Part shown: in pieces, positions 27,478 to 35,206 of the stretch
Position numbering within the stretch: the first letter of the stretch is position 1
How the letters are laid out: each line of letters starts with the position of its first letter
Assembly: GCA_963933055.1 (NCBI GenBank)
Contig: CAWVSY010000004.1
Span: forward strand, 1-64,000
Length of the DNA: 64,000 nt
Origin: Oleispira sp963933055
GTDB taxonomy: Bacteria; Pseudomonadota; Gammaproteobacteria; Pseudomonadales; Oceanobacteraceae
Direction of reading: 5' to 3'
Notes under the pieces: model-generated
What the model was told of the DNA's origin: nothing
What the model saw: the letters and a program-made list of their open reading frames with translations, nothing else
The model's database searches: none
Translations under genes and position numbers: made by a program

Positions 27478-29106
27478 CTAAAAACGACTCACACCAAAAC
27501 TATTGCCCTGAAGAGAGCGATGTTTCTCTTCATCGCACATGTCTAATAGCATCATCAACAACTTTCGCGTATCACGCGGATCGATTAAACCGTCATCCCA
27601 AATGCGCGCCGTACCAAACAAAGCCGTTGAACCCGCTTCTAATTTTGCCGCTGTCATTTGCTCAATCTGATCCAACATCTTCTCGTCAGGCTCTTGCCCC
27701 ATTTTCAGCTGCTTCTCTTCCGTCACAATGCGTAAAACTTTGCCCGCTTGCGCGCCACCCATCACCGCTGTTTTGCTGTTTGGCCAAGCAAAAATAAATC
27801 GTGGATCCAAACCACGACCACACATCGCGTAATTACCCGCACCGTAAGATCCACCAATCACAATCGATATTTTAGGCACACGTGCATTGGCAACCGCTTG
27901 CAACATTTTCGAGCCATGCTTAATGATGCCGCTCTTTTCAGAATCGGTGCCGACCATGAAACCCGTGGTATTGTGCAAGAACAAAAGTGACACTTGGTTT
28001 TGATCACACAGCTGAATAAACTGCGCCGCTTTATTTGCACCCTTTGCCGTAATCGGGCCATTATTCCCAATGATGCCTACCGCATGCCCTGCGATTTTGA
28101 TAAACCCACACACCGTCTGAATATCAAAGTCAGGTTTAAAGTCTTGGAAGTTACTGCCGTCAGCAATACGCGCAACGACTTCACGAACATCGTAAGGTTT
28201 CTTAGAATCGCACGGCACAATACCTAATAACTCATCAGCGCTGTACAGAGGTTCGTCATACATTTTTTCTGCACAAGATAATGGGCGAGGAGCAACTTGA
28301 TCATTCCACGGAAGACCCGCCATTACTTCACGAGCAATACGCACACCATCGGCATCATCTTCGGCTAAATAATCTGCCGTACCGGCGTCATAAACATGCA
28401 ACTCAGCACCCCCCAATTCTTCGTCCGTCGCAATCTCGCCAGTCGCCGCTTTTAACAACGGCGGTCCGGCTAAAAACATTTTAGTTTTATTACGCACTGC
28501 AATAATAAAATCAGACAAACCCGGCTGATAAGCACCACCCGCTGTTGCGTTTCCATGCACAACCGTAATTTGTGGAATGCCCGCCGCCGATAAACGCGCT
28601 TGGTTTGCAAACGCCTGCGCACCCGGAACAAAAACGTCTGTGGCGTACTGTAAATTAGCGCCACCCGATTCTGCCAAGGTAATAATGGGTAATTTATTCG
28701 CACGCGCAATTTCTTGAATGCGTAAGGTCTTATCCAAACCCGCAGGAGAAATAGTGCCACCTTTAATCGCGCTATTATTGACCTGAATCATACAGCGTGC
28801 ACCCGCCACATAACCGATACCCGCGATAATACCGCCACCCGCGCCACTGCCGTCTTTATCGTCATGCATCTTTAAACCCGCTAAAGAACATAATTCTAAA
28901 AAGTTAGAACCGCCATCCAATAAAAGATTTAAACGTTCACGAGGTAACAGTTTTCCACGCTTACGAAATTTTTCTTTTGCTTGTTCTGCTTTCGCTAAAA
29001 CCTTTTCTTCAACCGCACGAAATTCATCAATCGCAATCTGCATGGCAGCACAGTTATTGGCGAAGTCTTCACTATGAGTTTCTATTTCTGAGCTTAAAAT
29101 CGCCAT
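27478..29106 (-). CDS. atuC: Geranyl-CoA carboxylase, carboxyltransferase beta subunit
   Basis: A 542-residue acyl-CoA carboxylase carboxyltransferase with two crotonase-like halves. The N-terminal half shows GKLLPRERLNLLLD and LAESGGANLQYATDVFVPG. The C-terminal half shows HNTTGFMVG, GSYGAGNYAMCGRG and AVMGGAQAGKV, the oxyanion and CoA sites of the MccB/AtuC/LiuB group. It works with AtuF to carboxylate geranyl-CoA to isohexenylglutaconyl-CoA. Its start overlaps the atuA stop (TAATG). In Pseudomonas atuB lies between atuA and atuC; here it is absent. Confidence 0.88.
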   Translation of the reverse strand: MAILSSEIETHSEDFANNCAAMQIAIDEFRAVEEKVLAKAEQAKEKFRKRGKLLPRERLNLLLDGGSNFLELCSLAGLKMHDDKDGSGAGGGIIAGIGYVAGARCMIQVNNSAIKGGTISPAGLDKTLRIQEIARANKLPIITLAESGGANLQYATDVFVPGAQAFANQARLSAAGIPQITVVHGNATAGGAYQPGLSDFIIAVRNKTKMFLAGPPLLKAATGEIATDEELGGAELHVYDAGTADYLAEDDADGVRIAREVMAGLPWNDQVAPRPLSCAEKMYDEPLYSADELLGIVPCDSKKPYDVREVVARIADGSNFQDFKPDFDIQTVCGFIKIAGHAVGIIGNNGPITAKGANKAAQFIQLCDQNQVSLLFLHNTTGFMVGTDSEKSGIIKHGSKMLQAVANARVPKISIVIGGSYGAGNYAMCGRGLDPRFIFAWPNSKTAVMGGAQAGKVLRIVTEEKQLKMGQEPDEKMLDQIEQMTAAKLEAGSTALFGTARIWDDGLIDPRDTRKLLMMLLDMCDEEKHRSLQGNSFGVSRF

Positions 29107-31001
29107 TACGCTGCCCCACTCCCACTGTTATTATTATTGATATTCTTATTGGTATTAGAAGGAATCGATTCGATTAATGCCAGATATTCTGCTTCAGCCT
29201 GCTTGGCCATATCCAATGGAAGTGCAATTGGCATATCTAATAACTGCTGAGCCATGGCTTTACCTTGCGGATCAATGCGCAAGCTCGCGATACCGCCTCC
29301 TCCGAGTGCTTGCTCTAACATCAGATTGAATGCATTCAAACCGGGTAATTCATACAGCTTCACATCACTATTTTTACTCATGATATGAGACAAATAGTTG
29401 CGAATTTTTTCTGGCTGCACGGCCTGCTGAATATAAGGAAGATAAGTAGGATCACGCGCTAAAATGCCGATATTACAGTGATCACCTTTATCACCACTGC
29501 GCGCCATCGCAAGATTGATAAGGGCTGTCGTTGCATTACATAAACTTGCATCTAAACCAACCACGTCATTATCATTAAGTAACGCCGTTGAATTTTTCAC
29601 ACCGTCGGCTAAACATTCACCCTGAGCAATGACCACAGAAGAAGATTGATCATTTAGCGTATACGACACTTCAATTTGATCTTTAGGCCATAAGAATGAA
29701 AATAAACGAATCATTGGGCTCGGCTTAGGACGACCGCCAACCAACCCCGTTAAACCCGGCGCCATCGCCGTAGCGGCTTGTGCAATTTCACGAGCAAAAA
29801 TACCCAATGCTTTTTTATCTTGGTGGTGCGCCGCAATTTTAACCACAACCTCACGATTATTTAATGATTGAGAATGCTCACCGTAAGTTGTTTCACTGCC
29901 CAATACTTCAATATCGGTTGCCGTAAAATCTTCTAAACCCATGGCGTTAAAAATAAAGCTCACTCGTTCAATAATACTTTCAGCAACACGCTGACCTTTC
30001 TCTACCGCCTGACGACCACCGATCATAAACGACGCATTACAGCGATAGCCATCCATATAAGTCGCGCTAACTTTGTAATGGTCTGAAGGCGCGCGACCTT
30101 TCGCACCCGAGACTAAAACATGATCATCATCGAGCTGTTCTAATTGAACTTGAGTAAAATCGCAGGTCACATCCGGTAATAAATATTGTGAAGGGTCGCC
30201 AATTTCATAAAGAACTTGTTCGCCTACGGTGCCAACAGAAATAAGACCTCCAGTACCTTTTGGCTTACTCACGATGAAAGAACCATCAGCGACACATTCA
30301 ACAATTGGGAACCCCATATTGGCGTAACCCGCTTCTACCAATTGCCAGTCAGTAAAATTACCACCGGTGCATTGCGCACCACACTCAATCACATGCCCTG
30401 CTAAAGAACCTTGTGCAAGCTGATCATAATCTGTTTCAGACCAATCAAACTCATGCATTAATGGACCTAATACAACCGCACTATCGACCACTCGACCGGT
30501 AATGACGATATCCGCACCGGCGTTCAATGCATCACGCACCGCACTGGCCCCTAAATAACTGTTTACGCTTAAACACTGCTCAGGGAATTCTTCACCAGAA
30601 AACATTTCAACCACACCAGCATCAGCAAACTCTTTCTGGCGCTTAAGCAAATTATCCCCTTCAACCGCCGCCACTTTTAAATCGATACCCGCTTTATCGA
30701 TGGCTGCTTGTAATGCGGCAACGCAACCTCGCACATTCACACCACCGGCATTGCTTACGACTTTGATGCCTTGCTCAGCAATCGGCTTCAGCAAGCGCTC
30801 TAAGGTCATTACAAAATCTGGTGCAAAACCTGCGTCAGGATTTTTCATGCGCGCGCCTGCCATAATCGACATCGTCACTTCAGCAAGGTAATCAAATACC
30901 AAATAATCAATCTTGCCTTGCTTTACTAGTTGCTGAGCCGCCATTGAGGTATCACCCCAAAACGCCGATGCACAGCCAATGCGTACTTTCTTTTCAACCA
31001 T
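29106..31001 (-). CDS. atuA: Acyclic terpene utilisation protein AtuA
   Basis: A 631-residue AtuA-family protein: DUF1446 core (about residues 5-450) plus the AtuA C-terminal ferredoxin-like domain (about 500-600). The N-terminal signature IGCASAFWGDTSMAAQQLV, with LVFDYLAEVTMSIMAGAR and SNAGGVNVRGC, is typical. AtuA is needed for growth on citronellol/geraniol in Pseudomonas, but its reaction is not established. It is the promoter-proximal gene of the operon and divergent from atuR. Its presence is the main reason to call this an atu cluster rather than a liu (leucine) cluster. Confidence 0.88.
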   Translation of the reverse strand: MVEKKVRIGCASAFWGDTSMAAQQLVKQGKIDYLVFDYLAEVTMSIMAGARMKNPDAGFAPDFVMTLERLLKPIAEQGIKVVSNAGGVNVRGCVAALQAAIDKAGIDLKVAAVEGDNLLKRQKEFADAGVVEMFSGEEFPEQCLSVNSYLGASAVRDALNAGADIVITGRVVDSAVVLGPLMHEFDWSETDYDQLAQGSLAGHVIECGAQCTGGNFTDWQLVEAGYANMGFPIVECVADGSFIVSKPKGTGGLISVGTVGEQVLYEIGDPSQYLLPDVTCDFTQVQLEQLDDDHVLVSGAKGRAPSDHYKVSATYMDGYRCNASFMIGGRQAVEKGQRVAESIIERVSFIFNAMGLEDFTATDIEVLGSETTYGEHSQSLNNREVVVKIAAHHQDKKALGIFAREIAQAATAMAPGLTGLVGGRPKPSPMIRLFSFLWPKDQIEVSYTLNDQSSSVVIAQGECLADGVKNSTALLNDNDVVGLDASLCNATTALINLAMARSGDKGDHCNIGILARDPTYLPYIQQAVQPEKIRNYLSHIMSKNSDVKLYELPGLNAFNLMLEQALGGGGIASLRIDPQGKAMAQQLLDMPIALPLDMAKQAEAEYLALIESIPSNTNKNINNNNSGSGAA

Positions 31002-31059
31002 ACTCAGTACCTAAAATTCACATACCTAAATGCATAACAGAATATCAATGACCAAGACT

Positions 31060-31077
31060 ACCAAGCAAGCGCTTGGT
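31060..31077. promoter_or_regulatory. Palindrome in atuA-atuR spacer, probable TetR operator
   Basis: ACCAAGC-AAGC-GCTTGGT is a perfect 7-bp inverted repeat with a 4-base spacer, 59 bp before atuA. A second half site, ACCAAG, lies at 31051. It would overlap the -35 region of a minus-strand atuA promoter (TTGCTT, 18-bp spacer, TATTCT). AtuR of Pseudomonas is known to bind inverted repeats in this same spacer. Confidence 0.6.
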
Positions 31078-31203
31078 TTGTAAAGTATTCACTTCAGTGA
31101 TATCTATATAAAAGAGCAAACATCTCTATAATAGCCAGCATCATCATGCGGCTCATGCTAGGGCCTTTTTATTTATGCCCTTTTATCTATGACAAAGGTA
31201 TTT

Positions 31204-31833
31204 ATGCCAAAGAACATCCCAAAACTGTCAGCTGATCATCAAGCGTTAATTGATGCCGGCACGGTGAATGCTCCCGATAGCGCTAAAGGTCGCCTATTGC
31301 AGGCTGCCGCATCGCTCTTTAAAGAAAAAGGTTATGAGCGAACAACGGTCAGGGACTTAGGTAAAGCCGTTGGTATTCAATCCGGTAGCTTGTTTCACCA
31401 CTACCCCAATAAAGAAGCTATTTTGCGCGCAGTGATGGAAGAAACCATTCTTCTCAATACGGCTTTAATGCAAGCCGCTCTGGCACAAAGTAATGACCCT
31501 GCTGACAAAGTCCTAGCCCTAATTCGCTGCGAACTCGAATCGATACTCGGTACAACGGGGGCCGCAATGACGGTTCTGGTATACGAATGGCGATCACTTA
31601 AAGAAGAAAGTCAGCTACAAATTCTCAAGCTACGCGATACTTACGAAAACCTGTGGATAAGCACATTAGAAGAAGCAAAAGAAGCAGGATCGGTTACTAT
31701 TGACCCTGCGATACTAAGGCGTTTATTGACAGGAGCGCTTAGCTGGACAGTCAATTGGTATCGGCAAGAAGGCGATTTAACCATCGAAGAACTTGCTCAG
31801 ATGGCACTTAGCCTTGCGGTTAAGCCAAATTAA
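31204..31833 (+). CDS. atuR: TetR-family regulator, AtuR-like
   Basis: A 209-residue TetR repressor. The DNA-binding domain is at about residues 18-65 (GRLLQAAASLFKEKGYERTTVRDLGKAVGIQSGSLFHHYPNKEA, cited here only by its span 31285-31420), with a canonical helix-turn-helix. The rest is an all-helical ligand domain. The ATG at 31204 is preferred to that at 31189 because AAAGG sits 5 bases before it. TATAAT at 31127-31132 may be its -10. It is divergent from atuA, and by analogy with Pseudomonas AtuR it represses the cluster until a terpenoid acyl-CoA is present. Confidence 0.82.
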   Translation: MPKNIPKLSADHQALIDAGTVNAPDSAKGRLLQAAASLFKEKGYERTTVRDLGKAVGIQSGSLFHHYPNKEAILRAVMEETILLNTALMQAALAQSNDPADKVLALIRCELESILGTTGAAMTVLVYEWRSLKEESQLQILKLRDTYENLWISTLEEAKEAGSVTIDPAILRRLLTGALSWTVNWYRQEGDLTIEELAQMALSLAVKPN

Positions 31834-31938
31834 AGCTTTCATCCTATTAAATATTACAAATAAGCCATTGAATTTAATCGGTTTTTTGTTAACTTATGCA
31901 CGAATAAGCAAAGAGCCATGAATATCCTGAATTGCCTG

Positions 31939-31967
31939 TTGACAATATAGGCTCTACTCTGGATAAT
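31939..31967 (+). promoter_or_regulatory. Sigma-70 promoter of rpsT
   Basis: TTGACA (31939-31944), a 17-bp spacer and GATAAT (31962-31967): a near-consensus housekeeping promoter 45 bp before rpsT. Confidence 0.85.
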
Positions 31968-32011
31968 TCACGCCCTTATTTTCAAGTTAATAATTCCCAA
32001 AGGAGCCGACT

Positions 32012-32278
32012 ATGGCAAATTCCGCTGGATCGAAAAAACGCGCACGCCAGGCTGTAGTACGTCGCTCTCGTAACGTAAGCCTTCGTTCTATGGTTCGTAC
32101 TTCAATCAAGAAAGTACAAACTGGTATCGACGCAAACAGCTATGACGATGCACAAGCTGCATTGGTAAACGCTATGCCTTACATCGACAAGATGGTAAAC
32201 AAAGGCATCTTGCACAAGAACAAAGCTGCTCGTACTAAGAGCCGTTTGAATGCTGCAGTTTTAGCGCTTAAAGCTTAA
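32012..32278 (+). CDS. rpsT: 30S ribosomal protein S20
   Basis: An 88-residue, very basic S20 that binds 16S rRNA in the small subunit. The N-terminus ANSAGSKKRARQAVVRRSRN and the C-terminal KGILHKNKAARTKSRLNAAV are diagnostic. AAAGGAG lies 7 bases before the ATG. It is monocistronic, with its own strong promoter and terminator. In Pseudomonas rpsT is directly divergent from murJ; here the orientation is kept, but about 13 kb containing the RRM gene, the kinase and the atu cluster lies between them. Confidence 0.97.
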   Translation: MANSAGSKKRARQAVVRRSRNVSLRSMVRTSIKKVQTGIDANSYDDAQAALVNAMPYIDKMVNKGILHKNKAARTKSRLNAAVLALKA

Positions 32279-32335
32279 TCTTCAGAATTCAACTTAAGAC
32301 CCAATTTACTCAGCGGAGTGAATTTAGGACTTAAA

Positions 32336-32364
32336 CAAAAAAACCAGCTTAGGCTGGTTTTTTT
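32336..32364 (+). terminator. Intrinsic terminator of rpsT
   Basis: AAACCAGC-TTAG-GCTGGTTT stem flanked by an A-run and followed by TTTT, about 60 bp after the rpsT stop. Confidence 0.9.
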
Positions 32365-32506
32365 GTGCCCATTATTTAGATCTTAAGCACCCATTGCTTG
32401 ATCAAATGATCTGATCAAATAAGCAATCTTTGCACTCCCTTACTTGCCCACCCTGACTAAATATGGATTAATGGCCCATTATTCTGACATCAACTAGGTT
32501 TGCCCC

Positions 32507-32851
32507 GTGACAATAAAGCACCTTCTGGCGCTCTTTATTATTATCAGCAATACGCTTATTAATAGCGTATGGGCCTCCGTGCATCTTGTCGCCAGTGAAC
32601 ACAACAGCTTTGAAAGCCCACACTTACACATCGTCCCCGACCTAAAAACCTTACTCGATTTTGGCCAAGATATTGATGATAGCAGCCAAGGTGAATCCGA
32701 AGAAACACACTTCCATGTTCTCACCGATTTAACGACTCAATACTCAGGATCCGATAGCCTAAAAGCCAGCTTAAATATTAGCAGCGCTATTACCAACTAT
32801 CGCACACTCACTTACAGCCCCCCCATACCACCTCCCTCCTTATATTCATAA
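32507..32851 (+). CDS. Small exported His-containing protein upstream of czcCBA
   Basis: A 114-residue protein starting at GTG, with an AGG nine bases before it. It has a Sec signal peptide (hydrophobic stretch LLALFIIISNTLI, cleavage near VWA) and a mature part with scattered His and acidic residues, such as SPHLHIV and ETHFHVL, ending in a Pro-rich tail (PPIPPPSLYS). CzcI-type small periplasmic proteins occupy the same place ahead of czc operons and are thought to aid metal handling or regulation. Similar length and layout suggest that role, but no family can be assigned by eye. Confidence 0.6.
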   Translation: MTIKHLLALFIIISNTLINSVWASVHLVASEHNSFESPHLHIVPDLKTLLDFGQDIDDSSQGESEETHFHVLTDLTTQYSGSDSLKASLNISSAITNYRTLTYSPPIPPPSLYS

Positions 32852-32952
32852 ATACACGTTCTATCGACACTCCCAATATACTTTTATTGAGTACAGCTTT
32901 TTAAATAGCTGTCATCGTTCATTAACATGGCATCACGCTATGTGGGATATTT

Positions 32953-34203
32953 ATGAAAAAATATTTAATACGAGCTCGCATGAGCTTACTGATCGTACTA
33001 TGCAGTTTTTCTGCCGGTAGCTTTGCTGAAAACCAAAGCCGCTTCACGCTTAAAAAAGCACTACAGCTCACACTTGAGCATAATCCAAAACTCACACGCT
33101 ACCCGCTTTATATCCGTCAGATAGAAGGCGAAATACAGCAAGCTAATAGCCTACCATCGCCAATGGCAGAGATTGAATTAAGCAATAATGAAACAAGACT
33201 CACTCTCAGCCAAAGTTTCGAACTCGGTAATAAGCGTCAAAATCGAAGGGCGTTTAGTAATGCCAAACAGCAACAACTGCACGCTGAATTCACCATCATT
33301 CGCTTAGATGTGCTGGCAGAAACCAGCCGCCGCTACTATCAACTGCTGGCCTTACAAAAGCAACAGAGCTTACAGAATATTCGAATAGGTCAAGAAAAAC
33401 GCGCACTAAAAATTATTAAGAAGCGCGCACAGGCTGGTATCGTTAGCCAAGCTGATGTGGCTAATATGGCACTGCGCTTAGCACGATCAAATACCACATT
33501 AAAACAATTACAATTCAGTATAGAAGGCGAAAGAATACGATTAGCCTCTATGTGGCTGAATGATGGCAGCGAACTAAAAAATGCCTTAGGTAAACTATCA
33601 CAGCTACCAAAACTTCCCACTGAAGAACAGCTTTCACTATTAATTAATAAGCAGTTAGAACAGCTACCAGACTATCGTTTGCAGGTTGCCCTTTTACGAC
33701 TAGCCGATAACCAACTGCAACTAGAGCAAGCCAATAGTCGCGCTGATATCAACTTAGGACTCGGTATATCCCACGATCAAAATACCCACGATCCCTCCTT
33801 GGTATTCACGGCCGCCATGCCATTAAACTTTATGAATGTTTCCGGAGCCCCAAACCGCGGACGCATTAATAGTGCTTTAGCACAGCAGCAATTAAGCCTC
33901 GATAACATCGATATAAAACGCCGTGAGTTACGCATTGAATTAGCACGCATTCAACAAGCGTTAGCGAAAGATAGGTACCTCGAAAAACAGATTACATCCC
34001 AGCTACTTCCTCTAGCCAGCGAAGTACTCAGCACAACTCAAAAAGCCTATCGCCAAGGACAATATACCGTTCGCCAATGGATCGATGCACAAGGCCAAGT
34101 ATTTAATTTAGAGCAGGACTTAATCAATAGCCAAGTCCGTATTTTCAACCAAGTATTAGAACTGGAACGCATTTTAGGCCAGTCAATTGTCAGCGCTCAA
34201 TAA
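32953..34203 (+). CDS. Outer membrane factor of heavy-metal efflux (CzcC-like)
   Basis: A 416-residue TolC-family outer membrane factor of the CzcC branch. A signal peptide ends near SFA-EN. The mature protein is mostly long helices with two internal repeats, as in TolC channels: FTLKKALQLTLEHNP starts the first repeat and a matching region begins near residue 235. Length fits CzcC. It forms the trans-envelope export duct with the CzcB- and CzcA-like proteins that follow. The GGGA before the ATG is weak. A 6-bp hairpin (32893-32912) lies in the upstream gap. Confidence 0.85.
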   Translation: MKKYLIRARMSLLIVLCSFSAGSFAENQSRFTLKKALQLTLEHNPKLTRYPLYIRQIEGEIQQANSLPSPMAEIELSNNETRLTLSQSFELGNKRQNRRAFSNAKQQQLHAEFTIIRLDVLAETSRRYYQLLALQKQQSLQNIRIGQEKRALKIIKKRAQAGIVSQADVANMALRLARSNTTLKQLQFSIEGERIRLASMWLNDGSELKNALGKLSQLPKLPTEEQLSLLINKQLEQLPDYRLQVALLRLADNQLQLEQANSRADINLGLGISHDQNTHDPSLVFTAAMPLNFMNVSGAPNRGRINSALAQQQLSLDNIDIKRRELRIELARIQQALAKDRYLEKQITSQLLPLASEVLSTTQKAYRQGQYTVRQWIDAQGQVFNLEQDLINSQVRIFNQVLELERILGQSIVSAQ

Positions 34204-34213
34204 GGATTTATTC

Positions 34214-35167
34214 ATGAAACATTTACAACAAATATCATCCACTCTCACTTTAATGCTATTGCTGCTAACCAGCAGCATGAATGCCTATACCAATGAGATA
34301 CATGATCAAAATTCTGATAAAGATGAACACGGCCATGAACATGAAGACGATCATCAAGAAGGCACGACAATCAACTCATACTTCATTCAAGCCTCAGGCA
34401 TCAAGTCTGAAACAGCGGGTCCACAAACGTTAATTCAAACGGATACTTTATTTGGTGTGATTAGCCCAGTGCAAGATCAGGTATTCCGATTGCATGCATC
34501 GTTTCCTAGCATGATTGAAAAAGTCTTTGTGCAAGTCGGCGATCACGTACAAAAAGGTCAAGCTTTAGCCCGCTTAACCAACATTCAAACCTTGCAAAGC
34601 TACACCCTAAAAAGCCCATCAGCGGGAGAGGTAACGTCTCGTTTAGTCAATACTGGCGATCGTGTCGATGCTGAAGAAATATTAGTTATTAGCGATTTAT
34701 CAAAAGTATGGGTTGATATGTCAGCTTTTCCAGAAAATATTGAGCGCTTACAAGTAGGTCAAAAAGCAAAGGTTTATGACTTGCATGATCATGAAAAATC
34801 GATGGGTGAAATAAGCTACATAGCGCCAAAAATGTCTGGCGGACACATCGCGCGTGCCCGGGTAATTATTGATAATAACCAAGGCCACTGGCGCCCAGGC
34901 ATGCATGTAAAAGCCGATATTGAAATTGCTCGTAAAGTAGCTGCGCTCGCAGTAAAGGTCGACGCTCTGCAAAAAATGGAAAATAAAACCGTTATTTTCG
35001 AGCGTAAAGGAAATACGTTTAGTACGCGTGAAATTGAAATAGGAGAAAAAGATAAACAGTGGATTGAAATTATATCCGGAATAGAAAAAGGCACAGAATA
35101 CGTGAGTGAGAATAGCTTTTTAATCAAAGCAGACATTCTAAAAAGTGGAGCGAGTCATGACCATTAA
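34214..35167 (+). CDS. Periplasmic adaptor of heavy-metal efflux (CzcB-like)
   Basis: A 317-residue membrane fusion protein with signal peptide. A His/Asp/Glu-rich stretch follows at about residues 30-50, likely metal-binding. The lipoyl-like hairpin shows VFVQVGDHVQKGQALARLTN and its partner LKSPSAGEVTSRLVNTGDRV, and a beta-barrel domain follows (VWVDMSAFPENI). It is shorter than CzcB of Cupriavidus (about 520), lacking the long C-terminal extension. The ATG at 34214 follows AAGGA; an in-frame TTG at 34187 overlapping czcC is less likely. It links the outer membrane channel to the RND pump. Confidence 0.85.
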   Translation: MKHLQQISSTLTLMLLLLTSSMNAYTNEIHDQNSDKDEHGHEHEDDHQEGTTINSYFIQASGIKSETAGPQTLIQTDTLFGVISPVQDQVFRLHASFPSMIEKVFVQVGDHVQKGQALARLTNIQTLQSYTLKSPSAGEVTSRLVNTGDRVDAEEILVISDLSKVWVDMSAFPENIERLQVGQKAKVYDLHDHEKSMGEISYIAPKMSGGHIARARVIIDNNQGHWRPGMHVKADIEIARKVAALAVKVDALQKMENKTVIFERKGNTFSTREIEIGEKDKQWIEIISGIEKGTEYVSENSFLIKADILKSGASHDH

Positions 35168-35206
35168 TAAAAAAACCTCAATCGCACCGGCCTCGAGGAA
35201 TAAATC

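Noticed and set aside
27288..27797. A 169-codon plus-strand open frame between atuD and atuC
   Set aside because: It runs through repeat R3 and then antisense to the 3-prime end of atuC. The protein has no recognisable domain and an odd composition; it is best explained as a shadow frame.
21722..29106. The cluster as a leucine/isovalerate (liu) operon
   Set aside because: AtuA, the TetR regulator and AtuF-like N-terminal sequence favour atu. A liu operon would normally carry a MerR regulator and an HMG-CoA lyase, neither of which is present.
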